Source: Halictus rubicundus
Taxonomy: Eukaryota > Arthropoda > Insecta > Hymenoptera > Halictidae
Length of the DNA: 64,000 nucleotides
Reading direction: 5' to 3'
Assembly (NCBI RefSeq): GCF_050948215.1
Contig: NW_027488954.1
Location: forward strand, 1-64,000
Made by a program: the position numbers and the translations under genes. Below are positions 37,720 through 50,200 of this stretch, in pieces. The notes below the pieces were generated by a model. That model did not search any database. It was given only the letters and a program-made list of their open reading frames with translations, and was not told the DNA's origin. The first letter of the stretch is position 1, and each line of letters opens with the position of its first letter.

Positions 37720-40325
37720 GGATAACGGATAGGATAGGATAGAGGATAGGAAAGGATAGGATAGAGGATAGGATAGGATAGAGGATAGGATAGAGGATCG
37801 GATAGAGGATAGGATAGGATAGAGGAAAGGATAGGATAGAGGATAGGATAGGTAATTGGATAGGATAGAGGATAGGATATGGTAGAAGATAGTATAGGAT
37901 AGAGGATAGGATAGGATAGAGGATAGGATAGGATAAAGGATAGGATCGGATAGAGGATAGGATAGGATAGAGGATCGGATAGAGGATAGGATAGGATAGA
38001 GGATAGCATAGGATAGAGGATAGAGTAGGATAGAGGATAGGATAGGATAAAGGATAGGATAGGATAGAGGATAGGATAGGATAGGATATAGGATAGGATA
38101 GGATAGGATAGAGGATAGGATACAGGATAGGATAGGATAGAGGATCGGATAGAGGATAAGATAGGATAGAGGATAGGATAGGATAGAGGAAAGGATAGGA
38201 TAGAAGATAGGATAGGATAGATGATAGGATAGGAAAGAGGGTAGGATAGGATAGAGGATAGCGTATAGGATAGGATAGAGGATAGGATAGGATAGAGGAG
38301 AGGATAGGATAGAGGATAGGATAGGATAGAGGATAGGATAGGATAGAGGATAGGATAGGATAGGATAGAGGATAGAATAGGATACGATAGAGGAAAGGAT
38401 AGGATAGAGGATAGGATAGGATAGAGGATAGGATAGGATAGAGGATAGGATAGAGGATAGGATAGAGGATAGGATAGGATAGGATAGGATAGAGGATAGG
38501 ATAGGATAGAGGATAGAGTATAGGATAGGATAGAGGATAGGATAGGATAGAGGATAGGATAGGATAGAGGATAGGATAGGATAGAGGAAAGGATAGGATA
38601 GAGGATAGGATAGAGGATAGGATAGGATAGAGGATAGGATAGGATAGAGGATAGATAGGATAGAGGATAGGATTGGATAGAGGATAGGATAGGATAGAGG
38701 ATCGGATAGAGGATAGGATAGCATAGAGGATAGGATAGAGGATAGGATAGGATAGAGGATAGTATAGGATAGAGGATATGGATAGAATAGAGGATGGGAT
38801 AGGATAACGGATAGGATAGTATAGAGGATAGGATAGGATAGGATAGAGGATAGGATATGATAGAGGATAGGATAGAGGATCGGATAGAGGATAGGATAGG
38901 ATAGAGGAAAGGATAGGATAGAGGATAGGATAGGTGATTGGATAGGATAGAGGATAGGATAAGGTAGAGGATAGTATAGGATAGAGGATAGGATTGGATA
39001 GAGGATAGGATAGGATAAAGGATAGGATAGGATAGAGGATAGGATAGGATAGAGGGTCGGACAGAGGATAGGATAGGATAGAGGATAGGATAGGATAGAG
39101 GATAGAGCTGGATAGAGGATAGGATAGGATAAAGGATAGGATTGGATAGAGGATCGGATAGAGGATAGGATAGGATAGAGGATAGGATAGGATAGAGGAT
39201 AGTATAGGATAGAGGATAGGATAGAATAGAGGATAGGATAGGATACAGGATAGGATAGGATAGGATAGGATAGAGGATAGGAAAGGATAGGATAGAGGAT
39301 AGGATAGAGGATAGGATAGGATAGAGGATAGGATAGGATAGAGGATAGGATAGGATAGAGGAGAGGATAGGATAGAGGATAGGATAGGATAGATGATATT
39401 ATAGGATAGAGGATAGGATATGATAGAGTAAACGATATTATAGAGGATAGGATAGGAGAGAGGATCGGATAGAGGATAGGATAGGATAGAGGATGGTAAA
39501 GAGGATAGGATAGAGGATAGGATAGGATAGAGGATAGGACAGGAAAGAGGATAGGATAGGATACGATAGAGGATAGGATAGATGATAGGATAGGATAGAG
39601 GATAGGATAGGATAGAGGATAGGATAGGATAGAGGATATTATAGGATAGAGGATAGGATAGGATAGAGGATAGGATAGAGGATAGGATAGGATAGAGGAT
39701 AGGATAGAGGATAGGATAGGATAGAGGATAGGATAGGATAGAGGATAGGATAGAGGATAGGATAGGATAGAGGATAGGATAGGATAGAGGATAGGATAGG
39801 ATAGAGGATAGGATAGGATAGAGGATAGGATAGGATAGAGGATAGATAGGATAGAGGATAGGATTGGATAGAGGATAGGATAGGATAGAGGATCGGATAG
39901 AGGATAGGATAGGATAGAGGATAGGATAGGATAGAGGATAGTATAGGATAGAGGATAGGATAGAATAGAGGATAGGATAGGATAACGGATAGGATAGGAT
40001 AGAGGATAGGAAAGGATAGGATAGAGGATAGGATAGGATAGAGGATAGGATAGAGGATCGGATAGAGGATAGGATAGGATAGAGGAAAGGATAGGATAGA
40101 GGATAGGATAGAGGATAGGATAGAGGATAGGATAGAGGATAGGATAGGATAGGATAGAGGATAGGATAGGATAGAGGATAGTATAGGATAGAGGATAGGA
40201 TAGAATAGAGGATAGGATAGGATAACGGATAGGATAGGATAGAGGATAGGAAAGGATAGGATAGAGGATAGGATAGGATAGAGGATAGGATAGAGGATCG
40301 GATAGAGGATAGGATAGGATAGAGG
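37720..40325 (+). repeat. 2.6-kb segment, copy 1 (pair at 44.14-46.66 kb)
   Basis: The offset is 6419 (AACGG 37724/44143, GTAATTGG 37852/44271, GCGTATAGG 38261/44680), then 6407 (the private GGATATGGATAG at about 38773/45180, GTGATTGG 38934/45341, GAGCTGG 39105/45512), then 6390 (GATATTATAGG near 39637/46027). The steps are 12 and 17 bp. Ends are near 37715 and 40325. Confidence 0.88.
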
Positions 40326-41420
40326 ATAGGATAGGATAGAGGGTCGGACAGAGGATAGGATAGGATAGAGGATATGATAGGATAGAGGATAGAGCTGGAT
40401 AGAGGATAGGATAGGATAAAGGATAGGATTGGATAGAGGATCGGATAGAGGATTGGATAGGATAGAGGATAGGATAGGATAGAGGATAGTATAGGATAGA
40501 GGATAGGATAGAATAGAGGATAGGATAGGATACAGGATAGGATAGGATAGGATAGGATAGAGGATAGGAAAGGATAGGATAGAGGATAGGATAGAGGATA
40601 GGATAGGATAGAGGATAGGATAGGATAGAGGAGAGGATAGGATAGAGGATAGGATAGGATAGATGATATTATAGGATAGAGGATAGGATATGATAGAGTA
40701 AACGATATTATAGAGGATAGGATAAGAGAGAGGATCGGATAGAGGATAGGATAGGATAGAGGATGGTAAAGAGGATAGGATAGAGGATAGGATAGGATAG
40801 AGGATAGGACAGGAAAGAGGATAGGATAGGATACGATAGAGGATAGGATAGATGATAGGATAGGATAGAGGATAGGATAGGATAGAGGATAGGATAGGAT
40901 AGAGGATATTATAGGATAGAGGATAGGATAGGATAGAGGATAGGATAGAGGATAGGATAGGATAGAGGATAGGATAGAGGATAGGATAGGATAGAGGATA
41001 GGATAGGATAGAGGATAGGATAGAGGATAGGATAGGATAGAGGATAGGATAGGATAGAGGATAGGATAGGATAGAGGATAGGATAGGATAGAGGATAGAT
41101 AGGATAGAGGATAGGATTGGATAGAGGATAGGATAGGATAGAGGATCGGATAGAGGATAGGATAGGATAGAGGATAGGATAGGATAGAGGATAGTATAGG
41201 ATAGAGGATAGGATAGAATAGAGGATAGGATAGGATAACGGATAGGATAGGATAGAGGATAGGAAAGGATAGGATAGAGGATAGGATAGGATAGAGGATA
41301 GGATAGAGGATCGGATAGAGGATAGGATAGGATAGAGGAAAGGATAGGATAGAGGATAGGATAGAGGATAGGATAGAGGATAGGATAGAGGATAGGATAG
41401 AGGATAGGATAGGATAGGAT
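39025..41420 (+). repeat. Tandem pair of about 1.25-1.29 kb units
   Basis: 39025-40165 recurs at about 40312-41420. The offset is 1287 (GGGTCGGACAG, GTCGG 39056/40343; GAGCTGG 39105/40392), then 1253 (GATAGATAGG 39841/41094; AACGG 39984/41237). The 34-bp change equals two 17-mers. One difference is GGAGAGAGG in unit 1 against AAGAGAGAGG in unit 2, near 40729. Confidence 0.82.
39897..40325 (+). repeat. 240-bp spaced duplication, 189 bp identical
   Basis: 39897-40085 and 40137-40325 are identical as read, at offset 240, including AGTATAGG, GATAACGG (AACGG 39984/40224) and GATCGG. The same 240-bp structure exists at 46240-46719 inside the paired 2.6-kb segment, so it was present before the 6.4-kb-offset duplication. 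Confidence 0.9.
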
Positions 41421-41940
41421 AGAGGAAAGGATAGGATAGAGGATAGAGTATAGGATAGGATAGAGGATAGGATAGGATAGAGGAGAGGATAGGATAGAGG
41501 ATAGGATAGGATAGAGGATAGGATAGGATAGAGGATAGGATAGGATAGGATAGAGGATAGGATAGGATAGAGGATATTATAGGATAGAGGATAGGATAGA
41601 GGATAGGATAGGATAGAGGATAGGATAGGATAGAGGATAGGATAGGATAGAGGATAGATAGGATAGAGGATAGGATTGGATAGAGGATAGGATAGGATAG
41701 AGGATCGGATAGAGGATAGGATAGGATAGAGGATAGGATAGGATAGAGGATAGTATAGGATAGAGGATAGGATAGAATAGAGGATAGGATAGGATAACGG
41801 ATAGGATAGGATAGAGGATAGGAAAGGATAGGATAGAGGATAGGATAGGATAGAGGATAGGATAGGATAGAGGATAGGATAGGATAGAGGATAGATAGGA
41901 TAGAGGATAGGATTGGATAGAGGATAGGATAGGATAGAGG
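40545..41940 (+). repeat. 1.4-kb segment, copy 1 (pair at 42.64-44.05 kb)
   Basis: The offset is 2093 over many markers: TAAACG 40698/42791, GATAGAT 41094/43187, AACGG 41237/43330, GAGTA 41446/43539, AACGG 41796/43889. It becomes 2110 (one 17-mer more) at GATAGATAGG near 41893/44003. A substitution, GATGGAGG near 42990, is private to copy 2. Confidence 0.88.
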
Positions 41941-42299
41941 ATAGGATAGAATAGAGGATAGGATAGGATAACGGATAGGATAGGATAGAGGATAGGAAAG
42001 GATAGGATAGAGGATAGGATAGGATAGAGGATAGGATAGAGGATCGGATAGAGGATAGGATAGGATAGAGGAAAGGATAGGATAGAGGATAGGATAGAGG
42101 ATAGGATAGAGGATAGGATAGAGGATAGGATAGGATAGGATAGAGGATAGGATAGGATAGAGGATAGTATAGGATAGAGGATAGGATAGAATAGAGGATA
42201 GGATAGGATAACGGATAGGATAGGATAGAGGATAGGAAAGGATAGGATAGAGGATAGGATAGGATAAAGGATAGGATCGGATAGAGGATAGGATAGGAT

Positions 42300-42630
42300 A
42301 GAGGATCGGATAGAGGATAGGATAGGATAAAGGATAGGATAGGATAGAGGATAGGATAGGATAGGATATAGGATAGGATAGGATAGGATAGAGGATAGGA
42401 TACAGGATAGGATAGGATAGAGGATCGGATAGAGGATAGGATAGGATAGAGGATAGGATAGGATAGAGGAAAGGATAGGATAGAAGATAGGATAGGATAG
42501 ATGATAGGATAGGAAAGAGGGTAGGATAGGATAGAGGATAGCGTATAGGATAGGATAGAGGATAGGATAGGATAGAGGAGAGGATAGGATAGAGGATAGG
42601 ATAGGATAGAGGATAGGATAGGATAGAGGA
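42300..42630 (+). repeat. 330-bp GCGTATAGG segment
   Basis: It matches 38040-38370 (offset 4280) and about 44460-44770 (offset 2139), using GATATAGG, GATACAGG, GGAAAGAGGG and GCGTATAGG (42541). It is one of nine GCGTATAGG segments. Its right end, near 42638, joins the 1.4-kb segment. Confidence 0.8.
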
Positions 42631-42637
42631 TAGGATA

Positions 42638-44050
42638 GGATAGGATAGGATAGAGGATAGGAAAGGATAGGATAGAGGATAGGATAGAGGATAGGATAGG
42701 ATAGAGGATAGGATAGGATAGAGGAGAGGATAGGATAGAGGATAGGATAGGATAGATGATATTATAGGATAGAGGATAGGATATGATAGAGTAAACGATA
42801 TTATAGAGGATAGGATAGGAGAGAGGATCGGATAGAGGATAGGATAGGATAGAGGATGGTAAAGAGGATAGGATAGAGGATAGGATAGGATAGAGGATAG
42901 GACAGGAAAGAGGATAGGATAGGATACGATAGAGGATAGGATAGATGATAGGATAGGATAGAGGATAGGATAGGATAGAGGATAGGATAGGATGGAGGAT
43001 ATTATAGGATAGAGGATAGGATAGGATAGAGGATAGGATAGAGGATAGGATAGGATAGAGGATAGGATAGAGGATAGGATAGGATAGAGGATAGGATAGG
43101 ATAGAGGATAGGATAGAGGATAGGATAGGATAGAGGATAGGATAGGATAGAGGATAGGATAGGATAGAGGATAGGATAGGATAGAGGATAGATAGGATAG
43201 AGGATAGGATTGGATAGAGGATAGGATAGGATAGAGGATCGGATAGAGGATAGGATAGGATAGAGGATAGGATAGGATAGAGGATAGTATAGGATAGAGG
43301 ATAGGATAGAATAGAGGATAGGATAGGATAACGGATAGGATAGGATAGAGGATAGGAAAGGATAGGATAGAGGATAGGATAGGATAGAGGATAGGATAGA
43401 GGATCGGATAGAGGATAGGATAGGATAGAGGAAAGGATAGGATAGAGGATAGGATAGAGGATAGGATAGAGGATAGGATAGAGGATAGGATAGAGGATAG
43501 GATAGGATAGGATAGAGGAAAGGATAGGATAGAGGATAGAGTATAGGATAGGATAGAGGATAGGATAGGATAGAGGAGAGGATAGGATAGAGGATAGGAT
43601 AGGATAGAGGATAGGATAGGATAGAGGATAGGATAGGATAGGATAGAGGATAGGATAGGATAGAGGATATTATAGGATAGAGGATAGGATAGAGGATAGG
43701 ATAGGATAGAGGATAGGATAGGATAGAGGATAGGATAGGATAGAGGATAGATAGGATAGAGGATAGGATTGGATAGAGGATAGGATAGGATAGAGGATCG
43801 GATAGAGGATAGGATAGGATAGAGGATAGGATAGGATAGAGGATAGTATAGGATAGAGGATAGGATAGAATAGAGGATAGGATAGGATAACGGATAGGAT
43901 AGGATAGAGGATAGGAAAGGATAGGATAGAGGATAGGATAGGATAGAGGATAGGATAGGATAGAGGATAGGATAGGATAGAGGATAGGATAGGATAGAGG
44001 ATAGATAGGATAGAGGATAGGATTGGATAGAGGATAGGATAGGATAGAGG
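42638..44050 (+). repeat. 1.4-kb segment, copy 2 (pair at 40.55-41.94 kb)
   Basis: This is the partner of 40545-41940 at offset 2093, then 2110. Part of it (43441-43780) is also matched by 49861-50200 at offset 6420. Confidence 0.88.
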
Positions 44051-44138
44051 ATCGGATAGAGGATAGGATAGGATAGAGGATAGGATAGGATAGAGGATAG
44101 TATAGGATAGAGGATAGGATAGAATAGAGGATAGGATA

Positions 44139-46660
44139 GGATAACGGATAGGATAGGATAGAGGATAGGAAAGGATTGGATAGAGGATAGGATAGGATAG
44201 AGGATAGGATAGAGGATCGGATAGAGGATAGGATAGGATAGAGGAAAGGATAGGATAGAGGATAGGATAGGTAATTGGATAGGATAGAGGATAGGATATG
44301 GTAGAGGATAGTATAGGATAGAGGATAGGATAGGATAGAGGATAGGATAGGATAAAGGATAGGATCGGATAGAGGATAGGATAGGATAGAGGATCGGATA
44401 GAGGATAGGATAGGATAGAGGATAGGATAGGATAGAGGATAGAGTAGGATAGAGGATAGGATAGGATAAAGGATAGGATAGGATAGAGGATAGGATAGGA
44501 TAGGATATAGGATAGGATAGGATAGGATAGAGGATAGGATACAGGATAGGATAGGATAGAGGATCGGATAGAGGATAGGATAGGATAGAGGATAGGATAG
44601 GATAGAGGAAAGGATAGGATAGAAGATAGGATAGGATAGATGATAGGATAGGAAAGAGGGTAGGATAGGATAGAGGATAGCGTATAGGATAGGATAGAGG
44701 ATAGGATAGGATAGAGGAGAGGATAGGATAGAGGATAGGATAGGATAGAGGATAGGATAGGATAGAGGATAGGATAGGATAGGATAGAGGATAGAATAGG
44801 ATACGATAGAGGAAAGGATAGGATAGAGGATAGGATAGGATAGAGGATAGGATAGGATAGAGGATAGGATAGAGGATAGGATAGGATAGGATAGGATAGA
44901 GGATAGGATAGGATAGAGGATAGAGTATAGGATAGGATAGAGGATAGGATAGGATAGAGGATAGGATAGGATAGAGGATAGGATAGGATAGAGGATAGGA
45001 TAGGATAGAGGATAGGATAGAGGATAGGATAGGATAGAGGATAGGATAGGATAGAGGATAGATAGGATAGAGGATAGGATTGGATAGAGGATAGGATAGG
45101 ATAGAGGATCGGATAGAGGATAGGATAGCATAGAGGATAGGATAGAGGATAGGATAGGATAGAGGATAGTATAGGATAGAGGATATGGATAGAATAGAGG
45201 ATGGGATAGGATAACGGATAGGATAGGATAGAGGATAGGATAGGATAGGATAGAGGATAGGATATGATAGAGGATAGGATAGAGGATCGGATAGAGGATA
45301 GGATAGGATAGAGGAAAGGATAGGATAGAGGATAGGATAGGTGATTGGATAGGATAGAGGATAGGATAAGGTAGAGGATAGTATAGGATAGAGGATAGGA
45401 TTGGATAGAGGATAGGATAGGATAAAGGATAGGATAGGATAGAGGATAGGATAGGATAGAGGGTCGGACAGAGGATAGGATAGGATAGAGGATAGGATAG
45501 GATAGAGGATAGAGCTGGATAGAGGATAGGATAGGATAAAGGATAGGATTGGATAGAGGATCGGATAGAGGATAGGATAGGATAGAGGATAGGATAGGAT
45601 AGAGGATAGTATAGGATAGAGGATAGGATAGAATAGAGGATAGGATAGGATACAGGATAGGATAGGATAGGATAGGATAGAGGATAGGCAAGGATAGGAT
45701 AGAGGATAGGATAGAGGATAGGATAGGATAGAGGATAGGATAGGATAGAGGAGAGGATAGGATAGAGGATAGGATAGGATAGATGATATTATAGGATAGA
45801 GGATAGGATATGATAGAGTAAACGATATTATAGAGGATAGGATAGGAGAGAGGATCGGATAGAGGATAGGATAGGATAGAGGATGGTAAAGAGGATAGGA
45901 TAGAGGATAGGATAGGATAGAGGATAGGACAGGGAAGAGGATAGGATAGGATACGATAGAGGATAGGATAGATGATAGGATAGGATAGAGGATAGGATAG
46001 GATAGAGGATAGGATAGGATAGAGGATATTATAGGATAGAGGATAGGATAGGATAGAGGATAGGATAGGATAGAGGATAGGATAGGATAGAGGATAGGAT
46101 AGGATAGAGGATAGGATAGAGGATAGGATAGGATAGAGGATAGGATAGGATAGAGGATAGGATAGGATAGAGGATAGATAGGATAGAGGATAGGATTGGA
46201 TAGAGGATAGGATAGGATAGAGGATCGGATAGAGGATAGGATAGGATAGAGGATAGGATAGGATAGAGGATAGTATAGAATAGAGGATAGGATAGAATAG
46301 AGGATAGGATAGGATAACGGATAGGATAGGATAGAGGATAGGAAAGGATAGGATAGAGGATAGGATAGGATAGAGGATAGGATAGAGGATCGGATAGAGG
46401 ATAGGATAGGATAGAGGAAAGGATAGGATAGAGGATAGGATAGAGGATAGGATAGAGGATAGGATAGAGGATAGGATAGGATAGGATAGAGGATAGGATA
46501 GGATAGAGGATAGTATAGGATAGAGGATAGGATAGAATAGAGGATAGGATAGGATAACGGATAGGATAGGATAGAGGATAGGAAAGGATAGGATAGAGGA
46601 TAGGATAGGATAGAGGATAGGATAGAGGATCGGATAGAGGATAGGATAGGATAGAGGAAA
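44139..46660 (+). repeat. 2.6-kb segment, copy 2 (pair at 37.72-40.33 kb)
   Basis: This is the partner of 37720-40325 at offsets 6419, 6407 and 6390. The other copy has a private GATAGCATAGG near 38004 where this one reads GATAGGATAGG. Otherwise differences are sparse, for example GGCAAGG at about 45689 against GGAAAGG and ACAGGGAAGAGG at about 45930 against ACAGGAAAGAGG. Confidence 0.88.
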
Positions 46661-46719
46661 GGATAGGATAGAGGATAGGATAGAGGATAGGATAGAGGAT
46701 AGGATAGAGGATAGGATAG
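46240..46719 (+). repeat. 240-bp tandem duplication (two units)
   Basis: 46240-46479 and 46480-46719 match with one substitution seen (AGTATAGAATAG at about 46272 against AGTATAGGATAG at about 46512). AACGG is at 46317 and 46557. It is homologous to the 240-bp structure at 39.9-40.3 kb. Confidence 0.9.
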
Positions 46720-49264
46720 AGGATAGGATAGGATAGGATAGAGGAAAGGATATAATAGAGGATAGAGTATAGGATAGGATAGAGGATAGGATAGGATAGA
46801 GGAGAGGATAGGATAGAGGATAGGATAGGATAGAGGATAGGATAGGATAGAGGATAGGATAGGATAGGATAGAGGATAGGATAGGATAGAGGATATTATA
46901 GGATAGAGGATAGGATAGAGGATAGGATAGGATAGAGGATAGGATAGGATAGAGGATAGGATAGGATAGAGGATAGATAGGATAGAGGATAGGATTGGAT
47001 AGAGGATAGGATAGGATAGAGGATCGGATAGAGGATAGGATAGGATAGAGGATAGGATAGGATAGAGGATAGGATAGAGGATAGTATAGGATAGAGGATA
47101 GGATAGAATAGAGGATAGGATAGGATAACGGATAGGATAGGATAGAGGATAGGAAAGGATAGGATAGAGGATAGGATAGGATAGAGGATAGGATAGAGGA
47201 TCGGATAGAGGATAGGATAGGATAGAGGAAAGGATAGGATAGAGGATAGGATAGGTAATTGGATAGGATAGAGGATAGGATAAGGTAGAGGATAGTATAG
47301 GATAGAGGATAGGATAGGATAGAGGATAGGATAGGATAAAGGATAGGATAGGATAGAGGATAGGATAGGATAGAGGATAGAATAGGATAGATGATAGGAT
47401 AGGATAGAGAATAGGATAGGATAGGATACAGGATAGGATAGAGGATAGGATAGGATAGAGGATAGGAAAGGATAGAGGATAGGATGGGATAGAGGATAGG
47501 ATAGGATAGAGGATAGGATAGGATAGAGGATAGGATAGGATAGAGGATAGGATAGGATAGAGGATAGGATAGAGGATAGGATAGAGGATCGGATAGAGGA
47601 TCGGATAGAGGATAGGATAGGATAGAGGAAAGGATAGGATAGAGGATAGGATAGGTAATTGGATAGGATAGAGGATAGGATAAGGTAGAGGATAGGATAG
47701 GATAGAGGATAGGATAGAGGATAGGATAGGATAGAGGATAGAATAGGATAGATGATAGGATAGGATAGAGAATAGGATAGGATAGAGGATAGGATAGGAT
47801 AGAGGATAGGAAAGGATAGAGGATAGGATGGGATAGAGGATAGGATAGGATAGAGGATAGGATAAGGTAGAGGATAGTATAGGATAGAGGATAGGATAGA
47901 GGATCGGATAGGATAGGATAGAGGATAGGATAGAGGATAGGGTAGAGGATCGGATAGAGGATAGGATAGGACAGAGGAAAGGATAGGATAGAGGATAGGA
48001 TAGGTAATTGGATAGGATAGAGGATAGGATAAGGTAGAGGATAGGATAGGATAGAGGATAGGATAGAGGATAGGATAGGATAGAGGATAGAATAGGATAG
48101 ATGATAGGATAGGATAGAGAATAGGATAGGATAGAGGATAGGATAGGATAGAGGATAGGAAAGGATAGAGGATAGAATGGGATAGAGGATAGGATAGGAT
48201 AGAGGATAGGATAAGGTAGAGGATAGTATAGGATAGAGGATAGGATAGAGGATCGGATAGGATAGGATAGAGGATAGGGTAGAGGATCGGATAGAGGATA
48301 GGATAGGACAGAGGAAAGGATAGGATAGAGGATAGGATAGGTAATTGGATAGGATAGAGGATAGGATAAGGTAGAGGATAGGATAGGATAGAGGATAGGA
48401 TAGAGGATAGGATAGAGGATAGGATAGGATAGAGGATAGAATAGGATAGATGATAGGATAGGATAGAGAATAGGATAGGATAGAGGATAGGATAGGATAG
48501 AGGATAGGATAGAGGATAGGATAGGATAGAGGATAGGAAAGGATAGAGGATAGGATGGGATAGAGGATAGGATAGGATAGATGATAGGATAGGATAGAGG
48601 ATAGAGTATAGGATAGGATAGAGGATAGGATAGGATAGAGGAGAGGATAGGATAGAGGATAGGATAGGATAGAGGATAGGATAGGATAGAGGATAGGATA
48701 GTATAGGATAGAGGATAGAATAGGATACGATAGAGGATAGGATAGGATAGAGGATAGGATAGGATAGAGGATAGGATAGGATAGAGGATAGGATAGGATA
48801 CAGGATAGGATAGAGGATAGGATAGAGGATAGGATAGAGGATAGGATAGGATAGGATAGAGGATAGGATAGGATAGAGGATAGAGTATAGGATAGGATAG
48901 AGGATAGGATAGGATAGAGGAGAGGATAGGATAGAGGATAGGATAGGATAGAGGATAGGATAGGATAGAGGATAGGATAGGATAGGATAGAGGATAGGAT
49001 AGGATAGAGGATATTATAGGATAGAGGATAGGATAGGATAGAGGATAGGATAGAGGATAGGATAGGATAGAGGATAGGATAGGATAGAGGATAGGATAGG
49101 ATAGAGGATAGGATAGGATAGAGGATAGATAGGATAGAGGATAGGATTGGATAGAGGATAGGATAGGATAGAGGATCGGATAGAGGATAGGATAGGATAG
49201 AGGATAGGATAGGATAGAGGATAGTATAGGATAGAGGATAGGATAGAATAGAGGATAGGATAGG

Positions 49265-49376
49265 ATAACGGATAAGATAGGATAGAGGATAGGAAAGGAT
49301 AGGATAGAGGATAGGATAGGATAACGGATAAGATAGGATAGAGGATAGGAAAGGATAGGATAGAGGATAGGATAGG
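49265..49376 (+). repeat. 56-bp tandem duplication
   Basis: Two adjacent 56-bp units start ATAACGGATAAGATAGG at 49265 and 49321. The GATAAGATAGG change is shared by both and not seen in the other GATAACGG units, so the substitution came before the duplication. 56 equals 17+17+22. Confidence 0.88.
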
Positions 49377-49860
49377 ATAGAGGATAGGATAGGTAATTGG
49401 ATAGGATAGAGGATAGGATAAGGTAGAGGATAGTATGGGATAGAGGATAGGATAGGATAGAGGATAGGATAGGATAAAGGATAGGATAGGATAGAGGATA
49501 GGATAGGATAGAGGATAGAATAGGATAGATGATAGGATAGGATAGAGAATAGGATAGGATAGGATACAGGATAGGATAGAGGATAGGATAGGATAGAGGA
49601 TAGGAAAGGATAGAGGATAGGATAGGATAGAGGATAGGATAGGATAGAGGATAGGATAGGATAGAGCATAGGATAGAGGATAGGATAGAGGATCGGATAG
49701 AGGATAGGATAGGATAGAGGAAAGGATAGGATAGAGGATAGGATAATTAATTGGATAGGATAGAGGATAGGATAAGGTAGAGGATAGGATAGGATAGAGG
49801 ATACGATAGAGGATAGGATAGGATAGAGGATAGGATAGGATAGAGGATAGGATAGGATAG

Positions 49861-50200
49861 AGGATAGGATAGGATAGAGGATAGGATAGAGGATAGGATA
49901 GAGGATAGGATAGAGGATAGGATAGGATAGGATAGAGGATAGGATAGGATAGAGGATAGAGTATAGGATAGGATAGAGGATAGGATAGGATAGAGGAGAG
50001 GATAGGATAGAGGATAGGATAGGATAGAGGATAGGATAGGATAGAGGATAGGATAGGATAGGATAGAGGATAGGATAGGATAGAGGATATTATAGGATAG
50101 AGGATAGGATAGGATAGAGGATAGGATAGAGGATAGGATAGGATAGAGGATAGGATAGGATAGAGGATAGGATAGGATAGAGGATAGGATAGGATAGAGG
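49861..50200 (+). repeat. Copy of 43441-43780 at offset 6420
   Basis: Over about 230 bp (49867-50100) I saw one substitution (GAGGATAGG at about 49936 against GAGGAAAGG). GATATTATAGG is at about 50087/43667. To the right a 17-bp indel follows. The offset is nearly the same as that of the 2.6-kb pair (6419-6390), which suggests one larger exchange event or a preferred register of about 6.4 kb (inference). Confidence 0.82.

Larger units (their letters stand above)
27000..46700 (+). repeat. Zone III: GCGTATAGG / GATAACGG / GAGCTGG array
   Basis: No gene is present. GCGTATAGG occurs only here (27527, 28317, 32491, 33410, 34929, 35928, 38261, 42541, 44680). GAGCTGG occurs only here (29244, 37472, 39105, 40392, 45512), and GGTGATTGG only here (about 29072, 37300, 38933, 45340). 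GGTAATTGG is missing from about 37.9 to 44.27 kb and no GAGGCTAG cassette is found after 31102. The - strand is stop-free over the longest distances here because stop-making variants are few. Much of the zone is nested duplication, listed separately. Confidence 0.75.

Noticed and set aside
30850..38724. Very long open reading frame on the - strand (about 2,600 codons of Tyr, Pro, Ile, Leu, Ser), with similar ones at 32658-38009, 43002-45131, 43670-49669, 6548-8509 and 20930-23732.
   Set aside because: The reverse-complemented unit has no stop in any of three frames, so such frames are expected without selection. They overlap each other in different frames, start only at rare CAT variants, have no promoter, splice or start context, and encode no domain or signal I recognise. 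Unit indels change frame freely.
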